Part shown: positions 54,542-64,000 of the stretch, piece by piece
Numbering within the stretch: position 1 is the stretch's first letter
Layout: each line of letters starts with the position of its first letter
Origin: Rachicladosporium sp. CCFEE 5018
Taxonomy: Eukaryota; Ascomycota; Dothideomycetes; Cladosporiales; Cladosporiaceae
Direction of reading: 5' to 3'
DNA length: 64,000 nt
NCBI GenBank assembly: GCA_002077045.2
Contig: KZ111142.1
Span: 847,017-911,016 of the forward strand
Program-made: the position numbers and the translations under genes
The notes under the pieces: model-generated
What the model was told of the DNA's origin: nothing
Databases searched by the model: none
Seen by the model: only the letters and a program-made list of their open reading frames with translations

Positions 54542-55794
54542 ATGGCATCTCAAATCCAAGCCTCCGTACTGCACGGGGTGAAAGACCTCCGCATAGTAAG
54601 TCGATTTTCTTCTGTGCCAGAAACAGAGACTGATTTCCGCATAGGAGTCCCGCGATCTCCCGCCCCCCTTTGACGATGAAGTCCAAATCCGCATCGCCTC
54701 CACTGGCCTTTGCGGCAGCGACCTGCACTACTACTCCCACTTCCGCAACGGCGACATCCTCGTCCGCGAACCGCTCTCTCTTGGCCACGAGTCCTCCGGC
54801 ATAGTGACCGCGCTCGGTTCCTCGGTTTCATCCCTCAAAGTCGGCGATCATGTAGCACTCGAAGTCGGTCTCCCTTGCGAGGCTTGCGACAGATGTAAAG
54901 AGGGACGATACAACATCTGTAAGGAGTTGAAGTTCAGGAGCAGTGGCAAAAGCTTCCCACATCTCCAGGGGACGCTGCAGGAGAGGATCAACCACCCGGC
55001 AAAGTGGTGCTATAAGTTGCCTGAGGATCTCAGTCTGGACGTTGGAGCGCTATTGGAGCCGCTTGGGGTGGCATTGCATGCATTCCGGCGAAGTCTGATG
55101 TCGGAGGGGCCGAAGCTAGTCGTGTTCGGTGCTGGAGCTGTAGGACTGCTTTGTGCGGCTGTGGCGAAGGTTAAGGGCGCGACGAAAGTGATCATTGCGG
55201 ATATCGATCAAGGGAGACTGGACTTTGCTGTGCAGAATGGCTTTGCTCATAGCTCGTACCTGGTGCCGATGAAGAGAGGAAGTGACACGGACGAGAACCT
55301 TGCCATCGCTAAGGAGACAGCGGCGCAGCTAGGTGCCATTGACGAGATCGGAGAGGTCGATGTGGTGTTCGAGTGCACAGGTGTACCGTCATGTGTTCAG
55401 GCTGGTATCTATGTAAGAGCTACCATTTCATGTAGTAATCACCACGATGCTGACTCTTTGGTAGGCGACGAAACCTGGCGGCCGCCTGATGCTTGTCGGT
55501 ATGGGCCATCCCATACAGACAATACCTCTGGGCGCCGCAGCATTACGAGAAGTTGACATCGTAGGGGTGTTCCGGTACGCCAACACATACGCTGAGAGCA
55601 TCGAGATTGTGCAAGCTGCGTCGAAAATGAAAGATGCACCGCGATTCGACAAGTTGGTCACTCATCGATTCAGCGGGCTGAAGTCCGCGTCAGAAGCATT
55701 CGACATGGCTGGCAAGACGAAAGACGCGGACGGTAAGCTAGTGCTAAAGGTCGTGATAGACAGTCTAGATGAGACGAACGGCTACACGACATGA
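54542..55794 (+). CDS. Zinc-dependent sorbitol / L-idonate-type dehydrogenase (copy B)
   Basis: The product has 383 residues. Exons are 54542-54595, 54645-55412 and 55465-55794, with introns of 49 and 52 bp at the same positions as copy A. The catalytic cysteine, GHE, four structural cysteines, GAGAVGLL and IIADID are all kept. It is one residue shorter than copy A at the very C-terminus. Changes from copy A are scattered and avoid the zinc and cofactor motifs, so the enzyme should be active. Confidence 0.92.
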
Positions 55795-56160
55795 TGCTCC
55801 CTGGGATAGCTTGGCTGCATGGACCGTTCAGTATCGGCACCTCAGTGGCAGCTGCTGCTTGCTGATGCACATACCAACTGGACGGCGACAACGAGTCTGC
55901 AGCCTAGTTATCCTCGAGAAGCGCAAAGAGTGGCGCCGACTCTGCCACGGGTGGAGCGGACGCACGCTAGCACATGAGATGCAGGCAATGACAACGGCAA
56001 GGCGAACTGAGCAGCCATGGTACAAGTGCGTCGAGGCTCGCATACTAGGTCATCTAGGTACTGGTCTTTGGATCCGTCTCTTGAGTGCAACGACTGCGCT
56101 CTACTAGCGCTCGGAGAGAAAGCTAGCTCGGCCACTGACGTCCCCGTTACGTGACGTCGC
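55795..56160. other. Convergent intergenic region, no gene seen
   Basis: These 366 bp match 3,489-3,858 only loosely, consistent with neutral spacer DNA. Confidence 0.5.
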
Positions 56161-57354
56161 TCACGCGAGCTGATATCCATCCGCCAACGACTCGGATCTG
56201 GACTTGCTGTTTGCATCATAATAAGGCCTCTCGCCGATGCCGACAGCACGATGCCCGAATCGCTCCTCTGAGTAATCAAACGTGGCACTATGGAAAGCCG
56301 ACCTGTTATCCCACACAGCGACAAGGACGTCAGTATGATTGCACGATCGGCAACACAACAGTGAGCTTACCGATGTCGTTCTCGTTCTTCCACTTGAATC
56401 TCACAGTCAGATCGTGAGAGTCCAGGACTGTCCTCCGCAGTTTCGCCAAGAGCTCATCGCTCTCCTCGGCATGCAACTCGTTGATGAATTTTGGGAAAGT
56501 ACCGAGCGCAAAAACGCTCTTCCATCCGGTGACAGGATTGGTGCGCACCACAGGATGTACAGCGCTCAAGGTCTGGTCAACGTTCTCCGGGGCGCCTCTG
56601 GGGCCTTCGTGGATGCGCACGGTGTCCGGGTTCGCAGCAGCAGCCTTGTGGAATCCATCGCCGACGAAAGTCGCAGTCAAACCCTCAAGAAACTTCTGGT
56701 ACGGCTGGGAGAAGCGATCGAAGATCTCGACACCGCTCGCGAACAGTGTATCACCGCCGTTGCTGGGCAGCTTCGTCAATCTCAAGCTGGTGTAGTCCGC
56801 CGGCTTTCTCTCGAACTGGATGTCCGCATGCCATTGCGCGGCATCATAACGGCGAGGCTGCCGTGACCCTTGCTCGCCACCGAAGAACTTCTTCCGTGCT
56901 TGGGAGGAGATCGTCGAGATTTCCGCGTCTGGGACACCGAACTCAGACGTGTTATTCAAGACTGGGTGGATGTGCAGGGTAGAGTCCTTGGGTTTGCCAG
57001 AGAGGATGCCGAGCTTCTGGACGAACTCTTTTTGAAGGTCGTCGGTGAGGTTGTTCTGCGCGCGGAAGAAGACAACGCTGCGTTGGGATACTTGTAGGAG
57101 TCAGCAGTGGTCGCATACGACAAGCTGTGTATCTTACTCGTGATGGCGAGGTCCCGAAGAGCGGCGTCATCGTTCAGAAGCTCATCAACGATGTTGACAC
57201 TGAAGTACTCGCGACCTGCAACGGGCGTGATGTCCTCGAACTTGTACTTGTTCAGAGCACCCGAAAGCTTTAACGGTTGAGGATAAGCGTTCTTGCCGTT
57301 TGCCTCGGTCGCCGAGCGGTCAGGCAACTCGTCGTTGAGAAGTCCAGGGGCCAT
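56161..57354 (-). CDS. TauD/TfdA-family 2-oxoglutarate dioxygenase (copy B), same odd intron
   Basis: Exon 1 is 57354-57138, exon 2 is 57090-56371 and the last block is 56318-56161, giving 364 residues. The first intron is 47 bp (GTAAGA, CAAG). As in copy A, the second junction has a good donor (GTAAGC at 56,370) and a branch-like ATACTGAC. No AG precedes AVWDNRSAFH; the in-frame 52-bp interval ends in CG. The HxD (WHADIQF), distal His and Arg motifs are intact. The last block is two residues shorter than in copy A. Confidence 0.85.
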
Positions 57355-57853
57355 GTTGAGGCAATTCCAAGGAGAGAGATGAGGGAAGTGAAACCACGGG
57401 AGTGACGAGAAATGGAAGTGTCGTACTTATCATAGCAATCAATCGCTGCCTATCATACACCATCATATATACAGTCGCGTGTGTCGACATTGCGTTGTCG
57501 CGATTGCGTGACTTGATGTCAGGCATTTGTGTGGGGCTGCTTCATCACGCAATTGCTAAGCTGCACTAGCGTCATTTCTTTCTCACTTCGACCCAGTATC
57601 GTTCGAGCTCGAGCTGAGGTCTCATCAGACTCTGTGTCTGTGCAGTAGTATCATGCTCATCACTGGGCAGATTATACCCTGCTACGCTCGCTCTCCCAGA
57701 TAGACATGCCAAGGCCTTCCACGCCAGGTGCAGCACTAGTCAAACAGTGCCCATGCCATCGCCACTGCGTCTTCTTCTCTGCGACGAGACTCGGTCTAGC
57801 ACTGCAGTCCCCGTGATCACTCCGCTCACATGGGCGCTGATCGCATGTCGCCC
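57355..57853. other. Intergenic, no gene seen
   Basis: These 499 bp are upstream of the dioxygenase and 3' of the SNF2 gene. Long blocks are identical to 5,059-5,592. Confidence 0.5.
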
Positions 57854-60800
57854 TCAGTCAGGCCGAGACACACTCAAGAGCGCAGCACCCCTGCCAACGT
57901 GCGAACTCGATTGCGTCTCCAACTCGGCTTTGCTCCGATCTGTTCTGGGGGTCGCAGTGCTGTTCGATGATGCAGCCGTCCCTCTCTTCTTACCAGGTCT
58001 GACGGAATCGGTAGCGCTCAAGCTCTGTTGCCACCCAGATCGGCCCCAAAGCTGTTGTGGTATGGCAAGTGGAGCTATCTGCCCGGCGCCTGTCATCTCG
58101 TCTGTTGTGATCGGAATGATCTGAGCGCCCTGAATGATCCCCCGCATACCATCATCGTCGTCCAGGAAGCTCGCGCCTCGGTGCTCGATCCCTGTCATGC
58201 GCTTTGACCGCTCATGCATCTTCTCTTCAATGGTCCCCTCCAGTACAAGGGTTTCCACATGTACCCGACGAGTCTGACCGATACGGTGCGCCCGTTTGAT
58301 TGCCTGGGCCTCAATATTCGGCCGGCATACCGGATTGACGAAGTAGACCCTTGACGCAGACGAGATGTTGAGACCGTGAGCGGCTTGCTTTACGTCCATC
58401 AATAACACTCGTTCGTCGGGGTTCTCGTTGAAGTTGACGACGTATTCTGACTTCATGGCAGCAGTGAGCGATTTTGCATATATCTCGTGCCGGATGTGGA
58501 GCAGGTCTAGCATCTGCGCGATGTAGAATGCCGTGTTGTCTCCATCGTAGAAGACCAGAATCTTCTCATCGTGGTAGTAATTCAAGATTTGCGACACAAG
58601 GTAGCTTAGCTTAGCAGAGGAAGTGCCAGTGATTTGGGTCTTCTGGAAAGGTGTATGGTTCGGAAATTGATCAGCAGGGGACTCGCGATCGATAGCGAGA
58701 TGAACAGGGGCCGCCAGAACTGCGCTGTCCAGGGCGCCAGCGACAGATGACCCTGTGAGAGGGCCTCTATCGGATGTGACTTCTGCCGTTTCAGTCTCAT
58801 GTGGGATAGGTGCGTTTTGAGAGGCTGGCTGTGTTGTGGCAGGCAACTGTGGGGCCCCGCCTGAAGATCTCCGTTTCTTTGGGGATCCACGGCGACCATC
58901 CTCAGACATGGAGCGTCTTCGCTTGAGAGATGGCTCTCCTTGGATGCTAGACGAGGGCAGACCGGCTTTTGCTGACTCTTTGGACTGCTTGTCCATCAAT
59001 CCAGCATCATACGCTCGCCCTTGTTGTGCACGGGCCAGTGACTTTATCCCAACACCGGCCAGGCCATCACTCGGATCACCGGAACCCACTCTCTCATGCA
59101 CATGCCGCTGCGCCTCCAGTGCCTGCGACATGCCGGTCAGCATCGGGTCGGTGCAGCCGGGGAAGGTCCAGTGATGTGCTGTCTCTGCTGGCCACTCATC
59201 GACGAACAGCCCAAGCTCGTGAGAATTGCTCAGGCTCTGCCATCCAGAGGAGGCCAGAACCACATCTGCAGCTTGCACGACTTCTGCTAGGAGATGACGA
59301 TCGGCAGTGGAGGCTCCTGTGCCTTCTTTCTCAAGATATGTGATGGCGTTCTTCCTGCTACCTTGGACATCTTCAGTGCTGAAACCCGTCCAGAAGAAGG
59401 CACTTTGTCGCAGATTGGCAATCAGGTGATGACGAGCACCTGCACTGTGCTTGTGAAAAATGTAGTCTGCATCTGTACGTTCCGATGTCACAGCATTCGC
59501 AGTCAGGACAAGAGTAAACAAATTCGCCGTGAGCTTGTCAAAAAGCGAAGGCTTCAATAAGACAGTCTCGTGGGAGAATGGCGGCAGGCATATATCTCTT
59601 TCAACATCCTCTGGCCGAGTCTTTATTACGACACTTGACAATGTCCGCGAAAGGCAACCAGAGAAGCCAGAGTACGTTCTTTTGCGTGTGTTCTCATGAC
59701 GATAGATGAGATCGTCCCAGGTCACAGACTTGCCGCGTTTCACATCGGCGGACCAAGGCTTGACTTTTAGAAAGTTGCTCACTAGAGATCCCAGGCTCTC
59801 TATGGCACCGCTGGTGTCTTCTCGTGGATCGAATGCTCTACGTCCGGCCGCAACGATCTCGCGGCTGACCGAGTCCGACGCTTCAATCTCAATGCCCAGC
59901 AGATCCTTTGCTGGTGTGCCGCTCACCACCCATCGATGATCTGCAGTGATGAGTTTGTTGGCAACGTTGACTGCAATGCTCTGACTAGCAGAGAATGCGT
60001 GACCTTCGTCGATAATGAGTCTCTTGAAATGCAGATGCCTAAGGGGTGAGACATATAAATGCTCCACTCTGATGCAATGACAGTCCCTGGTTCTCGTCGC
60101 GCCGATATAAGGACACCGACAGACCTGCTTGCCAGATGGTAGACGCCTATTTTGCCCGTCCGCACCATCTTTGACTTCCTTCTCGAAGCGGCTTCTCGAG
60201 AAAATGATAACATCGTATCCTCGAAGCTCGTCGACCGATGGAAGTGGCTTACTAAGATCTTCCATCACCAGTATGTTGAGGTAGTCTGCATCCACATGCT
60301 TCTCGATCTCAGCGTGCCACTGCCGGCATAAGTTGCGGGGAACTACAACGAGTGTGGTCGCAGCTAAAGTGCGGCTGTCTCGAACTGGGGCAGCATTGCG
60401 CCCCGTTCTTTGAGCAATTGTTGGGACCTCGTACGATGGTGGATGCTGGTCCAATAGCTGGGCACAACCTAGTCGATCTTCCCCTGTAGCGGCCGCTATG
60501 CGCTCAAGTTCAATCTTCCAGGGTATCGACCTGCGATTGATCGCTGAGACAGCCATGGTGGCTAGCTTTGCAATGTTCGGCCTCACCGGCGCTACTGCAG
60601 ACTGCGAAGGCATCTTAGGGAGGTGGTGCTTTGTGGCTGCAATTAGAGCAAGACAGATAAGCGTCTTGCCCAACCCCATGGATTCGGCCAGAATTCCGCC
60701 TCGACATGCCTCATAGTACCGGGGCTTTCCCAGGAAGATCAACTCCCTCGGGCTGTAGAAGAAACAGGTGCCGTCGGGTGCAGTGCGCTGCTCCAGACGG

Positions 60801-61600
60801 GGATCAAGATCCAACTTCGAGACCGACTCTCTCTGCAGCATAGCGGCCGCTGATCTTTGCTGATATGGGTACAGCTCGGTTCGGATACCCTGCAGTGATT
60901 CAGGCTCGAGCAGGTCTTGCATCGCACCTCGGACATAGTGATCAGTGACGCAAGCCAAGTTTGGTTCAGGTGATGGCAGTTCGTTGAATTTGCTGAACAG
61001 TGAGCCCTCCTGAACGGTAGCCCACCAATCGAACTTGGTCCCTGGACCAACGTCGCCCGCCCATGTCTCTGGGCTAACGTCGATATGAGCGAGTATCAAC
61101 TCGAGTGATGCCAACATCTTCTTGCTGCTGCGGTCAACGAAACGATGTCCGACGTCTCCACGCAACAGGTAGACGTGGTACAAGATGTGTTGACGATGCG
61201 GACCAGTTGCGATAGATCGATGTGCTACTTTCACCCACCTCGCATCACTTAGCTTCTGCAGATTCTGAAGGATCTCCACATTCAGTGTAGCGCCTGCGAA
61301 ATCGGCTGGTACGTCCTCCCAGTGATCGCCAGTGGCTCCAGTGCCATCATCATGGCTCCGAAAGCTGCCAAGAGCGATGAAGTTGGACGGATCATCCAGG
61401 AATTGAGCTGCTTCAGTCGACAGATCAAGCTCCACACTTCGTTCACTCAATGTCGCGATAGGTCGATCAGACTGTTGGTCCGACGTTTGTGAATCATAGT
61501 CGGGACACTCAATTGAGGGTCCTGGCGTACTCGCTCTGCTGACGACGGGGTCCGATTCATCACTCGGCGAACTCTCGAGGTCGATGATGATCGGTGCCAT
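57854..61600 (-). CDS. SNF2-family ATPase/helicase (copy B), longer C-terminus
   Basis: The product has 1248 residues and no intron. Motif I (GGILAESMGLGKT), DEGH, VVSGTPAKDLLG, the CxC pair, AAHGLN and QAIKRAHRIGQTR are unchanged from copy A. The Ser/Lys-rich insert between the lobes is the most diverged part. The C-terminus continues 37-38 residues past the point where copy A has TAG, ending in LLSVSRPD. Both copies look functional in the ATPase core, so the cell would carry two related remodellers. Confidence 0.93.
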   Translation of the reverse strand: MAPIIIDLESSPSDESDPVVSRASTPGPSIECPDYDSQTSDQQSDRPIATLSERSVELDLSTEAAQFLDDPSNFIALGSFRSHDDGTGATGDHWEDVPADFAGATLNVEILQNLQKLSDARWVKVAHRSIATGPHRQHILYHVYLLRGDVGHRFVDRSSKKMLASLELILAHIDVSPETWAGDVGPGTKFDWWATVQEGSLFSKFNELPSPEPNLACVTDHYVRGAMQDLLEPESLQGIRTELYPYQQRSAAAMLQRESVSKLDLDPRLEQRTAPDGTCFFYSPRELIFLGKPRYYEACRGGILAESMGLGKTLICLALIAATKHHLPKMPSQSAVAPVRPNIAKLATMAVSAINRRSIPWKIELERIAAATGEDRLGCAQLLDQHPPSYEVPTIAQRTGRNAAPVRDSRTLAATTLVVVPRNLCRQWHAEIEKHVDADYLNILVMEDLSKPLPSVDELRGYDVIIFSRSRFEKEVKDGADGQNRRLPSGKQVCRCPYIGATRTRDCHCIRVEHLYVSPLRHLHFKRLIIDEGHAFSASQSIAVNVANKLITADHRWVVSGTPAKDLLGIEIEASDSVSREIVAAGRRAFDPREDTSGAIESLGSLVSNFLKVKPWSADVKRGKSVTWDDLIYRHENTRKRTYSGFSGCLSRTLSSVVIKTRPEDVERDICLPPFSHETVLLKPSLFDKLTANLFTLVLTANAVTSERTDADYIFHKHSAGARHHLIANLRQSAFFWTGFSTEDVQGSRKNAITYLEKEGTGASTADRHLLAEVVQAADVVLASSGWQSLSNSHELGLFVDEWPAETAHHWTFPGCTDPMLTGMSQALEAQRHVHERVGSGDPSDGLAGVGIKSLARAQQGRAYDAGLMDKQSKESAKAGLPSSSIQGEPSLKRRRSMSEDGRRGSPKKRRSSGGAPQLPATTQPASQNAPIPHETETAEVTSDRGPLTGSSVAGALDSAVLAAPVHLAIDRESPADQFPNHTPFQKTQITGTSSAKLSYLVSQILNYYHDEKILVFYDGDNTAFYIAQMLDLLHIRHEIYAKSLTAAMKSEYVVNFNENPDERVLLMDVKQAAHGLNISSASRVYFVNPVCRPNIEAQAIKRAHRIGQTRRVHVETLVLEGTIEEKMHERSKRMTGIEHRGASFLDDDDGMRGIIQGAQIIPITTDEMTGAGQIAPLAIPQQLWGRSGWQQSLSATDSVRPGKKRGTAASSNSTATPRTDRSKAELETQSSSHVGRGAALLSVSRPD

Positions 61601-62072
61601 GGTTCGATTGCGCCCATCTGACTGTCAGTGATGAATGTACTACACCATTGAGATTGGCCGCAATCGCGTCGGTGTGGCCGGTAGCAAGATGGGTGCGGCG
61701 CAGAACATTCCTCGGAGGATTACATCCTTAACGATCATCCCATCAATGCTAACAAAAGTTGTTGAACGTGGCACCTAGACGCGTGTCCGACCATGGTCTA
61801 CATGTGTTGACCAACAATATATGTTGTGGCAAGACCCATGGACTCTAAGTTGCAGGCAGTCACAATCAGGAGTGAAGTCAGGGGTGCTCTCGGCTACGCA
61901 AGCCAGTATTGCAGCTTCCGCACCCAAATCACTACCTCCGGGCTCTCCATCACCAATGCCCGTGTACATGTATAATGCAAGCATGCACTACCTCAGACAA
62001 GGATTCGATCTCAAGGTCACTCCGCAGAGAGCGTGAGACATATGTTGTATGAATTTAAAACAAGAGCATAGC
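61601..62072. other. Intergenic, no gene seen
   Basis: These 472 bp align with 9,294-9,765, with a strongly conserved block at about 61,840-61,990. No gene. Confidence 0.5.
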
Positions 62073-62790
62073 TCAATGCTGCTGCTTCCCCTTCGCCACC
62101 CTCTTCTTCTCAACCATTGCATCGAATCGCTTCGAACACCCAACACCCGCAACAGCTTGCGCGGCACACCACAACCAGAACAATCCGGTTTTGGGATTGA
62201 CTGAATGTTTCCTCAGCCTTGCAGGCACAAAGTACGCCAGTTCTGCAGCGTGGATGACCAGCAGCCCCCCAAACAGCCAAGGCTGTATTCTATAGCTGAA
62301 CCTCGCCAACCCCGCTCCAAGCGATCTCTCAACGATGCCACCAGATGCGAACCACCATCGCTGACTGTAAGCCGCGAAGATGCCAAGTATGACGGCGAAC
62401 TCGACCCCGTAGCGGCCAGTTGGCCAGATGAACTCGTCGATCGTGATGTCTGAGCGGCCAAGACCTCTCAAGCAATCTTGATCCATCGACACCACACGTT
62501 CGCGGGCCTCGCTATAGGACTTCAAAGGCGGGTCGAAAGGAATCCGGTGGGCTTTGCCGCTTGCAGTGAGGTTCATACCGTTCAGATCGACGGATGTGAG
62601 AACGCCACTTTGTGCAGTCCAGGCGGAGACCTTGCTGTAGTGCTCGAGATATCGGACAATCTAGGAACATCAGTACAAGTGGCTTGGACAAGAATTCATT
62701 GAAGGCACTCACGGAATCATGATGATCTTTCTGCATATGAGAGACGATTCGCTGCTGAGCAGCCGCGTTCTTACCTGCTTGGTCTGCCAT
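62073..62790 (-). CDS. DUF2470-domain integral membrane protein (copy B)
   Basis: The product has 221 residues. Exon 1 is 62790-62713 and exon 2 is 62660-62073, with a 52-bp intron (GTGAGT, CTAG). Fourteen of the last 167 residues differ from copy A, mostly conservative changes in or beside the membrane segments. The DUF2470 N-terminus and the basic tail are unchanged. The first in-frame ATG is 62,790. Confidence 0.88.
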
Positions 62791-63540
62791 CTTCGACGAC
62801 ACTGGGCTGATCAGATTCGGGCTTCAAGTTCTGCTCTATAGCTCTCATGCAACGAACGTTGAAGACTCGATGAACGCTTCAGCGCAGACGAAAGGGAGAA
62901 GAAGTGAGACTGTCGTTGCGATCAACGGTGCCGAGGCAGCACGTGAACTCGACATTCAAATTGTTGTGCTTTACGAGCAAACGATTCAAATGCAACTGAC
63001 ACAGATGCCGTCCTCGTCGAGGATTAATATATCTAATGGCACGCATTCTCTCATCATTCTTGACACTTGGTGCACACGATCTGAGGATATACGAATGATG
63101 GCCGACGGCAGAAGACAGCTGCACTTGCACAAATCTACTGTGCAAAGTCTGTCTGCCGTGCTCAGCCACACGCAGACCACTTTTCAAGAGCCGGCGGCTG
63201 ACTCCGACGCCCCCGATCTGCATGGTTGTCGGCTAGTGCGACGCGCAAGGATGTGCCTTGCTTTGTACAGATACCCTAGCGGCGGGGGGCTGGTAGGGCC
63301 AAGGTGCTTCCATTGCGTCAGACGAAGACAGCGCTGCCGAATCGCATCGAGGCCGCGAAACAGGTTTCACGGTGGGCTGGCTCGAAATCCTTCCTCCCCG
63401 GTAGGGTCTCCATATGTATACCTTACCATTGCAATCGATACCTGTGGGCGTCTCTATTTCAGCTATCTCCAACATCACCAAAACCCTTTCAAATCCCAAT
63501 ACCTTGGTCCACTCCAAAACCCAAGGAGTAGTCTACCGCC
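62791..63540. promoter_or_regulatory. Conserved divergent promoter region (copy B)
   Basis: Matches 10,483-11,223, including the TTGCAC-N9-GTGCAA inverted repeat at 63,125-63,145. A plus-strand frame (62,870-63,580) crosses it and overlaps the downstream start, but copy A does not preserve its 5' half. Confidence 0.5.
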
Positions 63541-64000
63541 ATGTCGGAAAAGCAAGAAGAATCGCAATCAGCCTCTGTAGGTGCCGAAGGCGGTGCAAGC
63601 GCCGGCGGTAGCGTCGGCGCCTCAGCCAGCAAATCCTCCTCCTCCGTCAAGAAAACTCCCAAAAAGCTCGGCGGCAAGAAAGAAGCCGCGGCCAAGGAGG
63701 AAGAACCTCAGCAGCAACCCACTCCCGATGCCACGGACGAGGGCGGCGAAGACGCACAGGCTGACGCCGAGGGTGAGGAGCAGGCCGAGCCGGAACCCCA
63801 GCAGCAGCGCGAGAAGTCCCGCAGACGCCAGAGTCGTGGACGGGGACGCAAGGGAGGCGATTCGGATGCGGAGAGTGTGGCGAGGAGCGATCAGAGTGCT
63901 AGTGGAGGGAGGAGGCAGAGGCAGAAGCAGAAGAAGCAGCAGGGCAAGGGTGGTGGTGGGCTAGACGACATCACTGAGGGTCTACCTGGAGGCGAGATGG
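63541..64000 (+). CDS. Low-complexity charged protein (copy B), cut by the window end
   Basis: The start ATG is at 63,541, and about 153 codons are visible, nearly identical to 11,224-11,683. The Lys-rich, Glu/Gln-rich and RGG/RS-like stretches are present. The conserved amphipathic C-terminal motif would lie beyond the window. Confidence 0.85.
   Translation, partial: MSEKQEESQSASVGAEGGASAGGSVGASASKSSSSVKKTPKKLGGKKEAAAKEEEPQQQPTPDATDEGGEDAQADAEGEEQAEPEPQQQREKSRRRQSRGRGRKGGDSDAESVARSDQSASGGRRQRQKQKKQQGKGGGGLDDITEGLPGGEM

Larger units (their letters stand above)
52300..64000 (+). repeat. Right copy (B) of the large direct segmental duplication
   Basis: Aligned with 1-11,683, with the same gene order and orientation. 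Differences are scattered transitions and transversions, concentrated at third codon positions in the genes. The strongly one-sided C-to-T pattern expected from RIP is not apparent in the stretches compared. The copy is cut by the window end inside the low-complexity protein gene. Confidence 0.97.

Noticed and set aside
62870..63580. Plus-strand frame of 236 codons upstream of the low-complexity protein
   Set aside because: Copy A does not preserve the 5' half of this frame, it overlaps the start of the real gene in another frame, and it has no recognisable content.
1..64000. CRISPR arrays, operons and bacterial-style ribosome binding sites
   Set aside because: The window is eukaryotic nuclear DNA with spliceosomal introns; no regularly spaced repeats were seen.

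Overview
The window is nuclear DNA of a filamentous ascomycete (Pezizomycotina). Genes are dense and lie on both strands. Introns are mostly 47-60 bp with GTRNGT-like donors and CTRAC-like branch sites. The gene set is eukaryotic and fungal: Mob2, Ate1, Sec17, Ctf8, eS10, CENP-S, sphingosine-phosphate lyase and a Dal5-family permease. Class Dothideomycetes is my guess from overall feel and is not proven. Exon coordinates were worked out by hand from splice signals and reading frame; no database search was run.

The dominant structure is a large direct repeat. Bases 1-11,683 and 52,300-64,000 carry the same six genes in the same order and strands: a KduD/IdnO-like short-chain dehydrogenase (-), a zinc sorbitol/idonate-type dehydrogenase (+), a TauD-like dioxygenase (-), a SNF2 ATPase (-), a DUF2470 membrane protein (-) and a low-complexity charged protein (+). 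A CX2C-rich reading frame precedes them. The copies differ by many scattered, mostly silent changes and keep their introns, so this is an old, selected duplication and not a fresh copy or a RIP-mutated one. Both copies are cut by the window edges. The data therefore fit two dispersed copies, a tandem duplication with a period of about 52.3 kb, or two homoeologous contigs joined at the 100-N gap (35,537-35,636).

Between the copies, left of the gap, lie a second protein sharing the C-terminal motif of the low-complexity protein, a GAR-domain cytoskeletal protein, mob2, a four-helix membrane protein, a methyltransferase-like gene broken by one TGA, a Ser/Thr-rich conserved protein, a small F-box-like protein, an unknown protein, a GPI-anchored wall protein, a diphosphoinositol-phosphate Nudix hydrolase, ATE1 (six exons) and an AAA ATPase running into the gap. 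Right of the gap lie the 3' end of sphingosine-1-phosphate lyase, RPS10, SEC17, CTF8, a calcium P-type ATPase with one frameshift and one TGA, a third TauD-like dioxygenase, an 18-exon Dal5-family permease and MHF1 (CENP-S).

Two small metabolic modules stand out. The SDR/zinc-dehydrogenase pair is divergent across about 380 bp and repeated twice, resembling an L-idonate/5-ketogluconate pair. The third TauD-like dioxygenase is divergent from the permease across 1.25 kb, which suggests uptake plus oxidation of a sulfonate or related acid. The oddest gene-structure features are a 7-nt exon in the permease, a shared non-AG intron end in both duplicated TauD genes, and three conserved-frame stop codons.
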